From Chloroflexota bacterium (GTDB lineage Bacteria > Chloroflexota > Limnocylindria > QHBO01), in NCBI GenBank assembly GCA_029865285.1, contig JAOUHE010000045.1, positions 1-11,641 on the forward strand: a stretch of 11,641 nucleotides of DNA, in the 5' to 3' direction. The notes beneath the pieces are model-generated. The model made no database searches. It saw nothing but the letters and a program-made list of their open reading frames with translations, and had not been told where the DNA came from. This document shows, in pieces, positions 1-6,138 of this stretch (its first letter is position 1; each line of letters starts with the position of its first letter). The translations under genes and the position numbers were made by a program.

Positions 1-374
1 TCCCGTCGCTGGTGGCCGGCGAGTCCTGGGTGCTGCCGGCCGAGGCGGAGACGTGGGCTGCGGTCGGCTACCTGGTGGTGTTCGGCTCGGTGGCCATGTT
101 TGCGCTGTTCGTCTTCACCATGCAGCGTTGGACCGCCTCGGCCGTCTCCTATGTGACGCTCCTGATGCCCCTCGTCACGGTGGCCCTGGCGGCCGTGTTG
201 ACCGATGAGCAGATCACGCCGTCGTTCGTGGTGGGCGGGGCCGTGATCCTGGGTGGCGTCTACGTGGGCGCCTTCCTGAAAGGCCGCCCGGGGCGAACGT
301 CGGCATCCAGCCTGCCAGAGTGCCTCCCGATCGACGCGTGCGCGGAGCCCGAGGCAGAGCCTGCCGGCGCCTGA
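1..374 (+). CDS. EamA/DMT-family transporter, C-terminal part (5' truncated)
   Basis: This is the 3' end of a gene whose start lies left of the window; the reading frame is open from base 3 and stops with TGA at 372-374. The visible ~123 residues contain about three hydrophobic segments. These include a segment running through GYLVVFGSVAMFALFVF, a second ending before LTDEQ, and a final glycine-rich helix (VVGGAVILGGVYVGAFL). The polar LTDEQIT turn followed by a Gly-rich last helix is the typical end of an EamA repeat (often written LGE..T....G..LI..G) in drug/metabolite transporters. An acidic, proline-rich tail of about 30 residues follows the last helix. Substrate cannot be told from this fragment. 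A GTG at 12-14 could be read as a start, but the protein would then lack most of its helices, so I treat it as internal. The family call is good; specific function is unknown. Confidence 0.75.
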   Translation, partial: PSLVAGESWVLPAEAETWAAVGYLVVFGSVAMFALFVFTMQRWTASAVSYVTLLMPLVTVALAAVLTDEQITPSFVVGGAVILGGVYVGAFLKGRPGRTSASSLPECLPIDACAEPEAEPAGA

Positions 375-391
375 CCGTTCGCTCGGGGACG

Positions 392-417
392 GGAACCGAA
401 CCGTTCGCCGGCGCGTC
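392..417 (+). promoter_or_regulatory. Candidate ECF-sigma promoter, GGAACC-N16-CGTC
   Basis: GGAACC at 392-397 is followed, after exactly 16 bases, by CGTC at 414-417 (CGTCTT through 419). This matches the general -35/-10 form recognised by many ECF sigma factors (GGAAC-type -35, CGTC-like -10, about 16-17 bp spacing). Seven bases separate CGTCTT from the GTG start of the ECF gene at 427, so transcription would begin at or next to that start codon. The natural reading is autoregulation by the downstream sigma factor. It is a motif match by eye; no transcription start is known. Confidence 0.5.
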
Positions 418-426
418 TTCGTCCGC

Positions 427-1005
427 GTGGGAGCCACGCGACTCGCGCCGGACGCCGCTGTCTCGCGCCTGGAACAGCTGTTTGAAGTGCACGAGCGCCG
501 TGTGCTGGCCTACGCCATTCGCCGGACCTCCACTTCCGCTGACGCGGAGGATGCCGCGGCGGAGACATTCACCATCGCGTGGCGGAAGATCGACCAGGTC
601 CCCGAAGACGCGCTGCCGTGGCTGCTGGGCGTTGCTCGCCGCGTGATTGCCAACCAGCGGCGGGGGAGCCAACGCCGTTCGTGGCTCTTCGAGAAGCTCA
701 GCCGCCAGATCTCGGGTGAGCCAACCTCGCCCGGCACGGTCGGCGCCGACGAGGGACATGCGCTGGCCGCCTTGGCCCGACTGCGCCCGGCCGACCAGGA
801 GTTGCTTCGGTTGGTCGCCTGGGACGAGCTCGACGAACTGAGTATCGGTCTGATGCTGGGGATCAGTGCCAACGCCGTCGCCATACGGTTGCATCGGGCC
901 CGTGGACGGTTCCGAGATGAGTTGCTGAAAGGTTCCGCCGTGAGCCGGACATCTACTGAAGCGAAGGGCACCATCAACGGTGCGCTGCAGGAGCGTGTGG
1001 AATGA
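427..1005 (+). CDS. RNA polymerase sigma factor, ECF (sigma-70) family
   Basis: A 192-residue ECF sigma factor with only regions 2 and 4. Region 2 spans about residues 14-80: LEQLFEVHERRVLAYAIRR, then DAEDAAAETFTIAWRKID, then the PWLLGVARRVIANQRR stretch that forms the -10 recognition and melting part. A variable linker covers about 81-112. Region 4 covers about 113-168 and includes LARLRPADQELLRLVAWDEL and the helix-turn-helix LMLGISANAVAIRLHRARGR, which binds the -35 element. The GTG at 427 is chosen because protein homology begins right after it and because an ECF-type promoter ends 7 bases before it; no Shine-Dalgarno is visible. The frame is open further upstream but has no better start. 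The stop overlaps the next gene's ATG (ATGA, 1002-1005), implying translational coupling with the membrane protein, a probable regulator. The stimulus is unknown. Confidence 0.92.
   Translation: MGATRLAPDAAVSRLEQLFEVHERRVLAYAIRRTSTSADAEDAAAETFTIAWRKIDQVPEDALPWLLGVARRVIANQRRGSQRRSWLFEKLSRQISGEPTSPGTVGADEGHALAALARLRPADQELLRLVAWDELDELSIGLMLGISANAVAIRLHRARGRFRDELLKGSAVSRTSTEAKGTINGALQERVE
989..993 (+). promoter_or_regulatory. Ribosome binding site AGGAG for the gene at 1002
   Basis: AGGAG lies 8 bases before the ATG at 1002, inside the end of the sigma gene. It supports this ATG and shows that the organism does use Shine-Dalgarno signals for genes inside an operon, in contrast to the SD-less first genes nearby. 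Confidence 0.65.
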
Positions 1006-1598
1006 ACCGATCAACCGATCCAGGCCCGATGGACCTGCTTCGCCAGTCCAATCCTGTTGACGCCGACCGGCTGCCCTCCGCGAATCTCGCCCGCGTCCGC
1101 GCGAGAGTCCAGGAGATGGTCATGACCGATACCCAGCACGACATGGATCGTGAATTGAGCCCGGGCCGCCGCAGGCTGACTGCCGGGCTCGTGAGTGTCG
1201 CCGCCCTCGCGGCGGTGGTGTTCTTTTCCCTTGGATCGCGCGGGGCGCCCGGCGTCACGCCGCCCGACGGTGGTGGCGGCGGCACAGCGATGTGCATCCA
1301 GTTCGACCTCGAGACCCTCGCGCTGGCTAAGGTCGCGTTCGACGGGACCGTTACGGCCATCGACGGTGACGCGGTGACCTTCGCGGTTGGTCACTGGTAC
1401 CGCGGCTCGGGCGATTCGATCACGCTCACCGAGTACGGGCTGGGCAGTGGGGCAGTCACACTCGAGGGTGGCGTCGGCTTCGAGGTCGGGGGAAGGTACC
1501 TCGTCTCTGGCTCGGACGGCATCGTGACCGGCTGCGGGTTCTCGCAGGCGTATGACGATGCGGCAGCGGCTGACTGGGCAAGCGCCTTCGGCGGCTGA
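1002..1598 (+). CDS. Single-pass membrane protein, putative regulator of the adjacent ECF sigma factor
   Basis: A 198-residue protein translated in a 4-nt overlap with the sigma gene. Residues 1-57 are polar and would be cytoplasmic. They include a motif around residues 11-27 (DLLRQSNPVDADRLPSA) like the LR.(A)(N/D)PV....LPSA N-terminus often seen in membrane proteins next to actinobacterial ECF genes. Residues 59-77 form one transmembrane helix, preceded by GRRR, so the C-terminus should be outside. A Pro/Gly linker (83-94) leads to a beta-rich domain from 98 to 198 with two cysteines, C98 and C178, that could form a disulfide. The pattern FDGTVTAI...VTFAVGHWYRG...GGRYLVSG...GCGFSQ resembles bacterial NTR/TIMP-like OB folds. 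No zinc-binding anti-sigma HxxxCxxC motif is present. The anti-sigma or sensor role is inferred from gene order and topology; the NTR-like fold is tentative. Confidence 0.7.
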   Translation: MNRSTDPGPMDLLRQSNPVDADRLPSANLARVRARVQEMVMTDTQHDMDRELSPGRRRLTAGLVSVAALAAVVFFSLGSRGAPGVTPPDGGGGGTAMCIQFDLETLALAKVAFDGTVTAIDGDAVTFAVGHWYRGSGDSITLTEYGLGSGAVTLEGGVGFEVGGRYLVSGSDGIVTGCGFSQAYDDAAAADWASAFGG

Positions 1599-1620
1599 CC
1601 CTTCGTTCCCAAGTGACGGG

Positions 1621-1652
1621 CCGGGGCTCACGGGATTGACCGTGGGCCCCGG
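1621..1652. terminator. Strong hairpin between convergent genes, likely bidirectional terminator
   Basis: A 13-bp stem (1621-1633 with 1640-1652, one G-T wobble) encloses the 6-nt loop GATTGA; two more wobble pairs can extend it at the base. It lies 22 bases after the stop of the membrane protein gene and 17 bases past the cyclase stop on the other strand. It could therefore end transcription from both sides. Neither side has a real T-run, which is common in high-GC genomes. Confidence 0.65.
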
Positions 1653-1669
1653 TTCATGCTCCGGTGACG

Positions 1670-4600
1670 TTACGAGGACGGCACGGACCGGCCTGCGGTC
1701 GGTTCCGCGACCCGGGCGGTAGCTGGTTCGGCCGACGGCGAGCGGGCCAGCGCCGCGTCCAGTCGCGCTACAAAGGGCTTCGCGCCTACCCGAACGAGAA
1801 TCTCGCGCGCCGACGCAGCGGCGGCCCGGACCTCGGCTTCAGTTGGATCGAGCAGGGTCGCCATGTCGATCCCGGCGAGGGCTTCGTCCCACGCGAGTCC
1901 GACGTCGTGCCACCCTCGAAGTGCCTCGCGGTACTGCACGAGAGCGTTGGCAGGCTGGCCCTCCAGGGCTGCGATGCCGGCGCGGATTGTCGTTCGACGC
2001 AGCTCCGCCACCGCGCCGCGCACGCCCGTGGCATCGAGCGCAGCGAGATCGGTACGGGCAGCTTCGACGTCTCCTTCCCAGAGGGCCGGTCGCGCGGCGC
2101 GATATCTGAACTCCGGGGCATTGCCGGCGTCCTGATCCGCCAGGTGTCGCCACGCCATGTGAGCGTCGCCGAGCTGCCCCGTGGCGAGGGCCACATTGCC
2201 GCGCGCATCATGGAAGTGGACGGCGGAGCGGTCCGTCGAGTCGCCAATGAGCCGTCTGAGTTCGGCGAGCGTCTCGGTGACGTCCTCGCCACGGCAGGCA
2301 TGGACGATGACCGAGTTGGCCATGAGGGGGATACGGTCCACGCGCTCAAGGTCCTCGGCCAGCTGTCCGTCGAGCTGTTCCAGCGCTTCATCCCAGTCGC
2401 CGGCAACGAAAGCGGTGTACCCGAGGTTGTTGACAAAGCGCAGCACCCCCAGCCGACTGCCGACGCGGCGTGCCAGGGCGAGGCCCTCGCGCCACGCCTC
2501 CAGCGAACCGGCCACGTCGAGGTCGGCGAGCATGAAGCCGCGCGTGATAAGCGCAAGCGTCAGCACGTCGTCCAGCCCGTTGTCGCGCGCGAGCTGCTCG
2601 CCTGCCCTGATGGCTCCGATCCCCTCCCGCCGGCGTCCGAGGTCGCCGAGAACAACTCCCCTCGTCACCAGTGCCGTGGCAAGGATCTCGACGAGGTAAT
2701 CATGTTCGGCGGCCTCCAGTACCCGCTCTGCGACCTCCAGCGCGCGGTGGGGCTCCGCGTTTTGGCCATGCGCCGAGGCGAGCACGCCGTCGAGCGCGAC
2801 GACGGCAGGATCTGGAAACAGGTCCGCGAATTCTGCCGAGGCCGCCACGAGCAGCTCGAGCGCCGCCTTCGCTCGCTGTCCGAACAGGAGCGCCGCTCCC
2901 AGGGAGGCGGTCGCCCGGGCGGCTGCAACACGATCGTCGCGCGTGCGGTGCAACTCCAGTGCGCGTCGAAGGAAGTCCTCGGCCCGCCCATAGCGGGCCG
3001 CCGCTGTCGCTGATCGGCCGGCGCGCTCGAGGAGATCGGCTTCATCGGCCGGATCGGTCGTCACCGTCAGCGCCTGCTCGAGGAAGGCGACGGCCTGGTC
3101 GTGCGCCCCCAGGGATGCCGCGCGTTCGGCGGCCCCCTTCAGGGCAATCCGCGCCTGCACGGCGAGGGCGTCGGTCTCGGGGCCCTCGGCCGCGTTGCTG
3201 TAAGCCGCCAGGTAGTGGCCGGCCAGGGCGCCGGCCAGCTCGTCGGACCCGAGCTGCTCGAAATAGCGGGCAGCGGCGAGGTGGCGCTCCTTGCGATCCT
3301 TCCTGGCGAAGGTGTTGTAGGCGACCTCCCGGATGAGCGCCTGCAGGAAGGCGTACTGGCCGCGCTCGGGGGAGCGCGGGTCCGCCTCGACGGTGAGCAG
3401 TTCGCGCCGCACCAGGCCTCGCAGGCGCGCTTCGACGGTCGTGGCATCGAGGCCACTGACCATGGACAGCGCATCGAGGGTGAAGCTCTGGCCCAGCACG
3501 GCGGCATCCTGCAGCAGCCCTCGGTCCGCGGGGTCGATGCCGTCGAGGCGTGACGCGATCAGCGCTGTCAGCGTCTCCGGCACCGCCAGCACGGTGAGGT
3601 CGCCGACGGGCACATACACGCCGGCCTCTTCACGCAGCCGGCCGTCCGCCACGAGCATGCGGACGGTCTCGACCGCGTACAGCGGCATGCCATCGGCCCG
3701 CGTCACGATGGCCCGGATGGCCGGCTCGGGCAGGCCGGGGACCAGCCCGCCCAGCAACTCGCGCATGGCCGCCTCGGGCAGCGGTTCCACGTAGAGCGAG
3801 GCGAAGTTGCGCTTGCCGCCTCCCCACTCGGGGCGCTTCTCGAGCAGTTCGGGCCGGGCCAGGGTCACCACGAAGATGGGGTTGTTCTTGCTCCACTCGA
3901 GCAGGTGGTCGATGAAGTCGAGCGTGCCGCTGTCGGCCCAGTGGAGGTCCTCGAAAGCGAGCACCACGGTCCCCGAGCTGCTCAGGCGCTCGAAGAAGGT
4001 GCGCCATGCCGCGAACAGCTGGTTGGAGCTGCTGCCCGATCCAACGCCCAGCAGGGCCAGCAGCGCCGGCTCGATCCAGCTCCGCTCCTCGGAGTCGGGG
4101 ACATGCGCCGCCACGATTGCGGCAACCTTCGCGCGGGTTGTCGCCTCGTCATCGGTCTCGGCCAGCCCGCACCGGCCGCGCACCATCTCGCCCAGGGACC
4201 AGAAGGTGATCCCCTCGCCGTAAGCGGGGCTGCGGCCGTGGTGCCACCAGATGGTGTCGACCAGCCCGTCGATGTACTTGAGGAACTCCCACGCCAGGCG
4301 GCTCTTGCCGATCCCGGCCGGACCGATGACCGACACGAGTCGGGTCCGCTGCTCTCGATCGGTGGCGTGGAACAGGTCCTTGAGCAGCCGGAATTCCTCA
4401 TCGCGGCCGACGAACGGCGCCTCCAGCGCCTCGCTGCGGTTGCGCCCACCGCGCTCCGATACGACGCGCACGGCCCGCCAGGCCGGGACCGGGGCAGCCT
4501 TGCCCTTGAGCGTCTGCTCGCCGGCTTCCTCGAAGGCGATCGCCAGGCCGGCGGCGCGCTGGGTCGCCTCGCCGACCAGCACCACCCCGGCTGGGGCGAC

Positions 4601-5209
4601 CGATTGCAGGCGCGCCGCGGTGTTCACCAGGTCGCCGGCGACCATGCCCTGGTTCGTCGCGCCAAGGGTGACCGCCGCCTCTCCGGTCAGGACCCCGGCC
4701 CGCGCCTGGATGGTCGGGCCAAGAGTGCGCACCGCGTCGACCAGTTCGAGAGCCGCCCGGACCGCCCGTTCCGCGTCGTCCTCGTGGGCGACCGGCGTGC
4801 CCCACACGGCCATCACCGCATCACCGATGAACTTCTCGACGGTTCCCCCGTAGCGGGTCATCACCTCCGAGGCGAGATCGAAGTAGCGGGTGAGCGTGTC
4901 ACGCACGTCCTCCGCGTCGTGCTCCTCGGCAAAAGGGGTGAAGCCGACGAGGTCTGCGAACAGGACTGAGACGAGCCGCCGTTCGGCAACCGGAGAAGAT
5001 GCCGGTTCCCGGGATATCGCCTGGGCCGCTAGACCAGCCGCGGCCGCGAGCGGCGTCGCGCACTCGCCGCAGAATTTCGCCCCGGGCGGGTTGATCGTGC
5101 CACAGTTCGGGCAGCCCGCTGCGAGCGGGGTCGCACACTCAGTACAGAATTTGCGCTGCGCCTCGTTCTGGGTCCCGCAGTTCGAGCAGATCACCGGGGC
5201 CGCTCCCAT
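1670..5209 (-). CDS. Class III adenylate/guanylate cyclase with double zinc ribbon, AAA-type ATPase and TPR domains
   Basis: An 1179-residue soluble multidomain protein with no membrane segment. Two CxxC...CxxC zinc ribbons come first (C8/C11/C22/C25 and C33/C36/C47/C50). A class III cyclase catalytic domain follows at about 77-248. D86 (FADLVGFT) and D130 (KFIGDAVMAVWG) are the metal ligands, K126 is the purine-contact lysine, and N196 and R200 (GDLVNTAARL) are the transition-state residues. The second purine-selecting position, Asp or Thr in classical enzymes, aligns by eye with M189. An AAA_16-type ATPase starts at FVGRDEEF (266) with Walker A GPAGIGKS (296-303) and Walker B VVLAFEDLHWAD (about 415-426). 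From about residue 650 to near the end the protein is alpha-helical with TPR-like repeats. It has no C-terminal LuxR HTH. The order resembles soluble adenylyl cyclase-type proteins common in Actinomycetota and Chloroflexota. cAMP is the likely product, but cGMP cannot be excluded. The ATG at 5209 immediately precedes the first zinc ribbon; no clear SD is visible. A weak -10-like TACCCT lies at 5225-5230. Confidence 0.93.
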   Translation of the reverse strand: MGAAPVICSNCGTQNEAQRKFCTECATPLAAGCPNCGTINPPGAKFCGECATPLAAAAGLAAQAISREPASSPVAERRLVSVLFADLVGFTPFAEEHDAEDVRDTLTRYFDLASEVMTRYGGTVEKFIGDAVMAVWGTPVAHEDDAERAVRAALELVDAVRTLGPTIQARAGVLTGEAAVTLGATNQGMVAGDLVNTAARLQSVAPAGVVLVGEATQRAAGLAIAFEEAGEQTLKGKAAPVPAWRAVRVVSERGGRNRSEALEAPFVGRDEEFRLLKDLFHATDREQRTRLVSVIGPAGIGKSRLAWEFLKYIDGLVDTIWWHHGRSPAYGEGITFWSLGEMVRGRCGLAETDDEATTRAKVAAIVAAHVPDSEERSWIEPALLALLGVGSGSSSNQLFAAWRTFFERLSSSGTVVLAFEDLHWADSGTLDFIDHLLEWSKNNPIFVVTLARPELLEKRPEWGGGKRNFASLYVEPLPEAAMRELLGGLVPGLPEPAIRAIVTRADGMPLYAVETVRMLVADGRLREEAGVYVPVGDLTVLAVPETLTALIASRLDGIDPADRGLLQDAAVLGQSFTLDALSMVSGLDATTVEARLRGLVRRELLTVEADPRSPERGQYAFLQALIREVAYNTFARKDRKERHLAAARYFEQLGSDELAGALAGHYLAAYSNAAEGPETDALAVQARIALKGAAERAASLGAHDQAVAFLEQALTVTTDPADEADLLERAGRSATAAARYGRAEDFLRRALELHRTRDDRVAAARATASLGAALLFGQRAKAALELLVAASAEFADLFPDPAVVALDGVLASAHGQNAEPHRALEVAERVLEAAEHDYLVEILATALVTRGVVLGDLGRRREGIGAIRAGEQLARDNGLDDVLTLALITRGFMLADLDVAGSLEAWREGLALARRVGSRLGVLRFVNNLGYTAFVAGDWDEALEQLDGQLAEDLERVDRIPLMANSVIVHACRGEDVTETLAELRRLIGDSTDRSAVHFHDARGNVALATGQLGDAHMAWRHLADQDAGNAPEFRYRAARPALWEGDVEAARTDLAALDATGVRGAVAELRRTTIRAGIAALEGQPANALVQYREALRGWHDVGLAWDEALAGIDMATLLDPTEAEVRAAAASAREILVRVGAKPFVARLDAALARSPSAEPATARVAEPTAGRSVPSS

Positions 5210-5310
5210 GTCACGCGAGGCATGAGGGTAACGGACCGAGTGGCATCGGGGAAGATGGATCTTGGGCCTGCTGTCCAGCCGGGCGCCGCGCTCAGATCAG
5301 ATCGGCGGAG

Positions 5311-5386
5311 TGGAGCGGGAGACGAGGATCGAACTCGCGACATTCAGCTTGGAAGGCTGACGCTCTGCCAACTGAGCTACTCCCGC
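5311..5386 (-). tRNA. tRNA-Gly (anticodon TCC), CCA encoded
   Basis: Read on the minus strand, the gene folds into a full cloverleaf of 76 nt including CCA. The acceptor GCGGGAG (5380-5386) pairs with CTCCCGC (5315-5321). The D-arm is GCTC...GAGC. The anticodon stem TCAGC/GCTGA holds the loop CTTCCAA, giving anticodon TCC. The T-arm loop is TTCGATC. The discriminator base is T (U73), usual for bacterial tRNA-Gly, followed by an encoded CCA (5311-5313). It reads GGA and, by wobble, GGG codons. It lies on the same strand as, and upstream of, the cyclase gene, with no clear terminator in the ~100 bases between. Confidence 0.96.
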
Positions 5387-5420
5387 TCGCGACACATGCG
5401 CGCATCGACGGCGCGGTCCG

Positions 5421-5429
5421 ACGATACCA
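5421..5429 (-). promoter_or_regulatory. Possible extended -10 promoter for tRNA-Gly
   Basis: On the minus strand TGG-TATCGT (5429 to 5421) fits an extended -10 element (TGnTANNNT), 34 bases before the mature tRNA 5' end. That would give a 5' leader of about 27 nt for RNase P to remove. No convincing -35 was found at 16-18 bp spacing, so this is tentative. Confidence 0.3.
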
Positions 5430-5457
5430 CGACAATCGACCGAGATCGTGGAGCGCC

Positions 5458-6099
5458 CTAGGCCTCCGAATCCTCCCGATATTCGGGAGCTCGAGGCGGC
5501 ATTACGTAGGCCAGCGTCAGGATCACGCCGAGCGCCAACCCGGCGACGCTGTTCACGAGCGCGACGAGGACGATCAGCGCGAACGCCGCCGCGCTCCCGG
5601 CGTATTGCCAGGAGAGGAACGTGACGAAGCGATCCGACAGCCGGTCATCGACGAGATGCGCGACGCGCGACGCATAGAACCAGGTTCCCGACCAGGTGAC
5701 CGCGGGCAGCATGAGCGCAAAGAGGTAGAAGACGATCGCGCCGTCACGGTGAGCCGGGTCGGCCACGTACTCGGCCAGCACCGCCGTCGGGAACGGGAGG
5801 AAGGCGATGGTCATCAGGAAGACGACGTTGAGCAGCCCGAAGAAGTGGTTGCTGCGCCGATACAGGCTGAAGACGTAGTGGTGGTTGACCCAGTAGATCC
5901 CGATCACCCAGAACCCGAAGATGTAGCCGAACAGTGAGGGCCACAGTCCACCGAGCGCGTCGAGCATCGACTCGCCGTCGGCGAGGTGCGGCACGCCGAT
6001 CTCGAGCACGAGCAGCGTGATGGCAATGGCGAAGACGCCATCGGCGAATGCCTCGATGCGGCCGGTGGTCAGTTCTGGCTGGCTTCGGAAAGCGCGCAT
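5458..6099 (-). CDS. TMEM175-family potassium channel protein (DUF1211)
   Basis: A 213-residue protein with about six hydrophobic segments, the usual size for bacterial single-repeat TMEM175 channels, which assemble as tetramers (family knowledge). The family signature R-x3-F-S-D-G-V-F-A-I in TM1 appears as R14...F18-A19-D20-G21-V22-F23-A24-I25, with alanine in place of the usual serine. The second conserved patch, YWVNHHYVF (about 69-77), and the following SNHFFGLLNVVFLMTIAFLPFPTAV stretch are also typical. The tail after residue 200 is short and acidic. The ATG at 6099 puts the signature at the expected distance from the N-terminus. There is no SD, but a TANNNT box (TAGCGT) ends 6 bases before the ATG. 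The gene lies 39 bp downstream of the LLM oxidoreductase gene on the same strand, with a hairpin between them, so they may be separate transcripts. Its role is probably potassium leak or membrane-potential control. Confidence 0.9.
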   Translation of the reverse strand: MRAFRSQPELTTGRIEAFADGVFAIAITLLVLEIGVPHLADGESMLDALGGLWPSLFGYIFGFWVIGIYWVNHHYVFSLYRRSNHFFGLLNVVFLMTIAFLPFPTAVLAEYVADPAHRDGAIVFYLFALMLPAVTWSGTWFYASRVAHLVDDRLSDRFVTFLSWQYAGSAAAFALIVLVALVNSVAGLALGVILTLAYVMPPRAPEYREDSEA

Positions 6100-6105
6100 C
6101 GCGGT

Positions 6106-6111
6106 ACGCTA
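6106..6111 (-). promoter_or_regulatory. TANNNT -10 box for the TMEM175 gene (leaderless)
   Basis: TAGCGT on the minus strand (6111 to 6106) is followed by 6 bases and then the ATG at 6099. A -10 hexamer at this distance places the transcription start on the start codon, the known pattern of leaderless bacterial promoters. No clear -35 is visible. Confidence 0.45.
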
Positions 6112-6116
6112 ACATC

Positions 6117-6138
6117 CCGGCCCGCCACCGCTGGCCGG
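6117..6138 (-). terminator. Hairpin directly after the LLM oxidoreductase stop codon
   Basis: A 6-bp all-GC stem (6117-6122 with 6133-6138) with a 10-nt loop abuts the stop codon at 6139-6141. It may end or weaken transcription of the oxidoreductase gene before TMEM175. There is no T-run, so the call is weak. Confidence 0.3.

Noticed and set aside
375..408. Direct repeat CCGTTCGC (375-382 and 401-408) before the ECF gene as an operator
   Set aside because: Only two 8-base copies in GC-rich DNA; the second lies in the spacer of the candidate promoter, but nothing else supports a binding site.
1664..3013. Long plus-strand open frame (449 codons) opposite the cyclase TPR region
   Set aside because: No recognisable domain and an Arg/Gly/Ser-rich composition; the minus strand encodes a coherent cyclase-AAA-TPR protein over the same bases. 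High GC makes long antisense frames common.
3905..4969. Long plus-strand open frame (354 codons) opposite the cyclase and ATPase domains
   Set aside because: The opposite strand carries conserved Walker and cyclase motifs here; the plus frame shows no family features.
5427..5451. Inverted repeat with 6-bp arms (CCACGA/TCGTGG, 13-nt loop) as terminator of the channel gene
   Set aside because: Short stem, long loop, no T-run; it overlaps the possible tRNA promoter, so its role is not supported.
5222..5461. Plus-strand open frame of 79 codons between the cyclase and channel genes
   Set aside because: It runs across the tRNA-Gly gene on the other strand and has no protein-like features.
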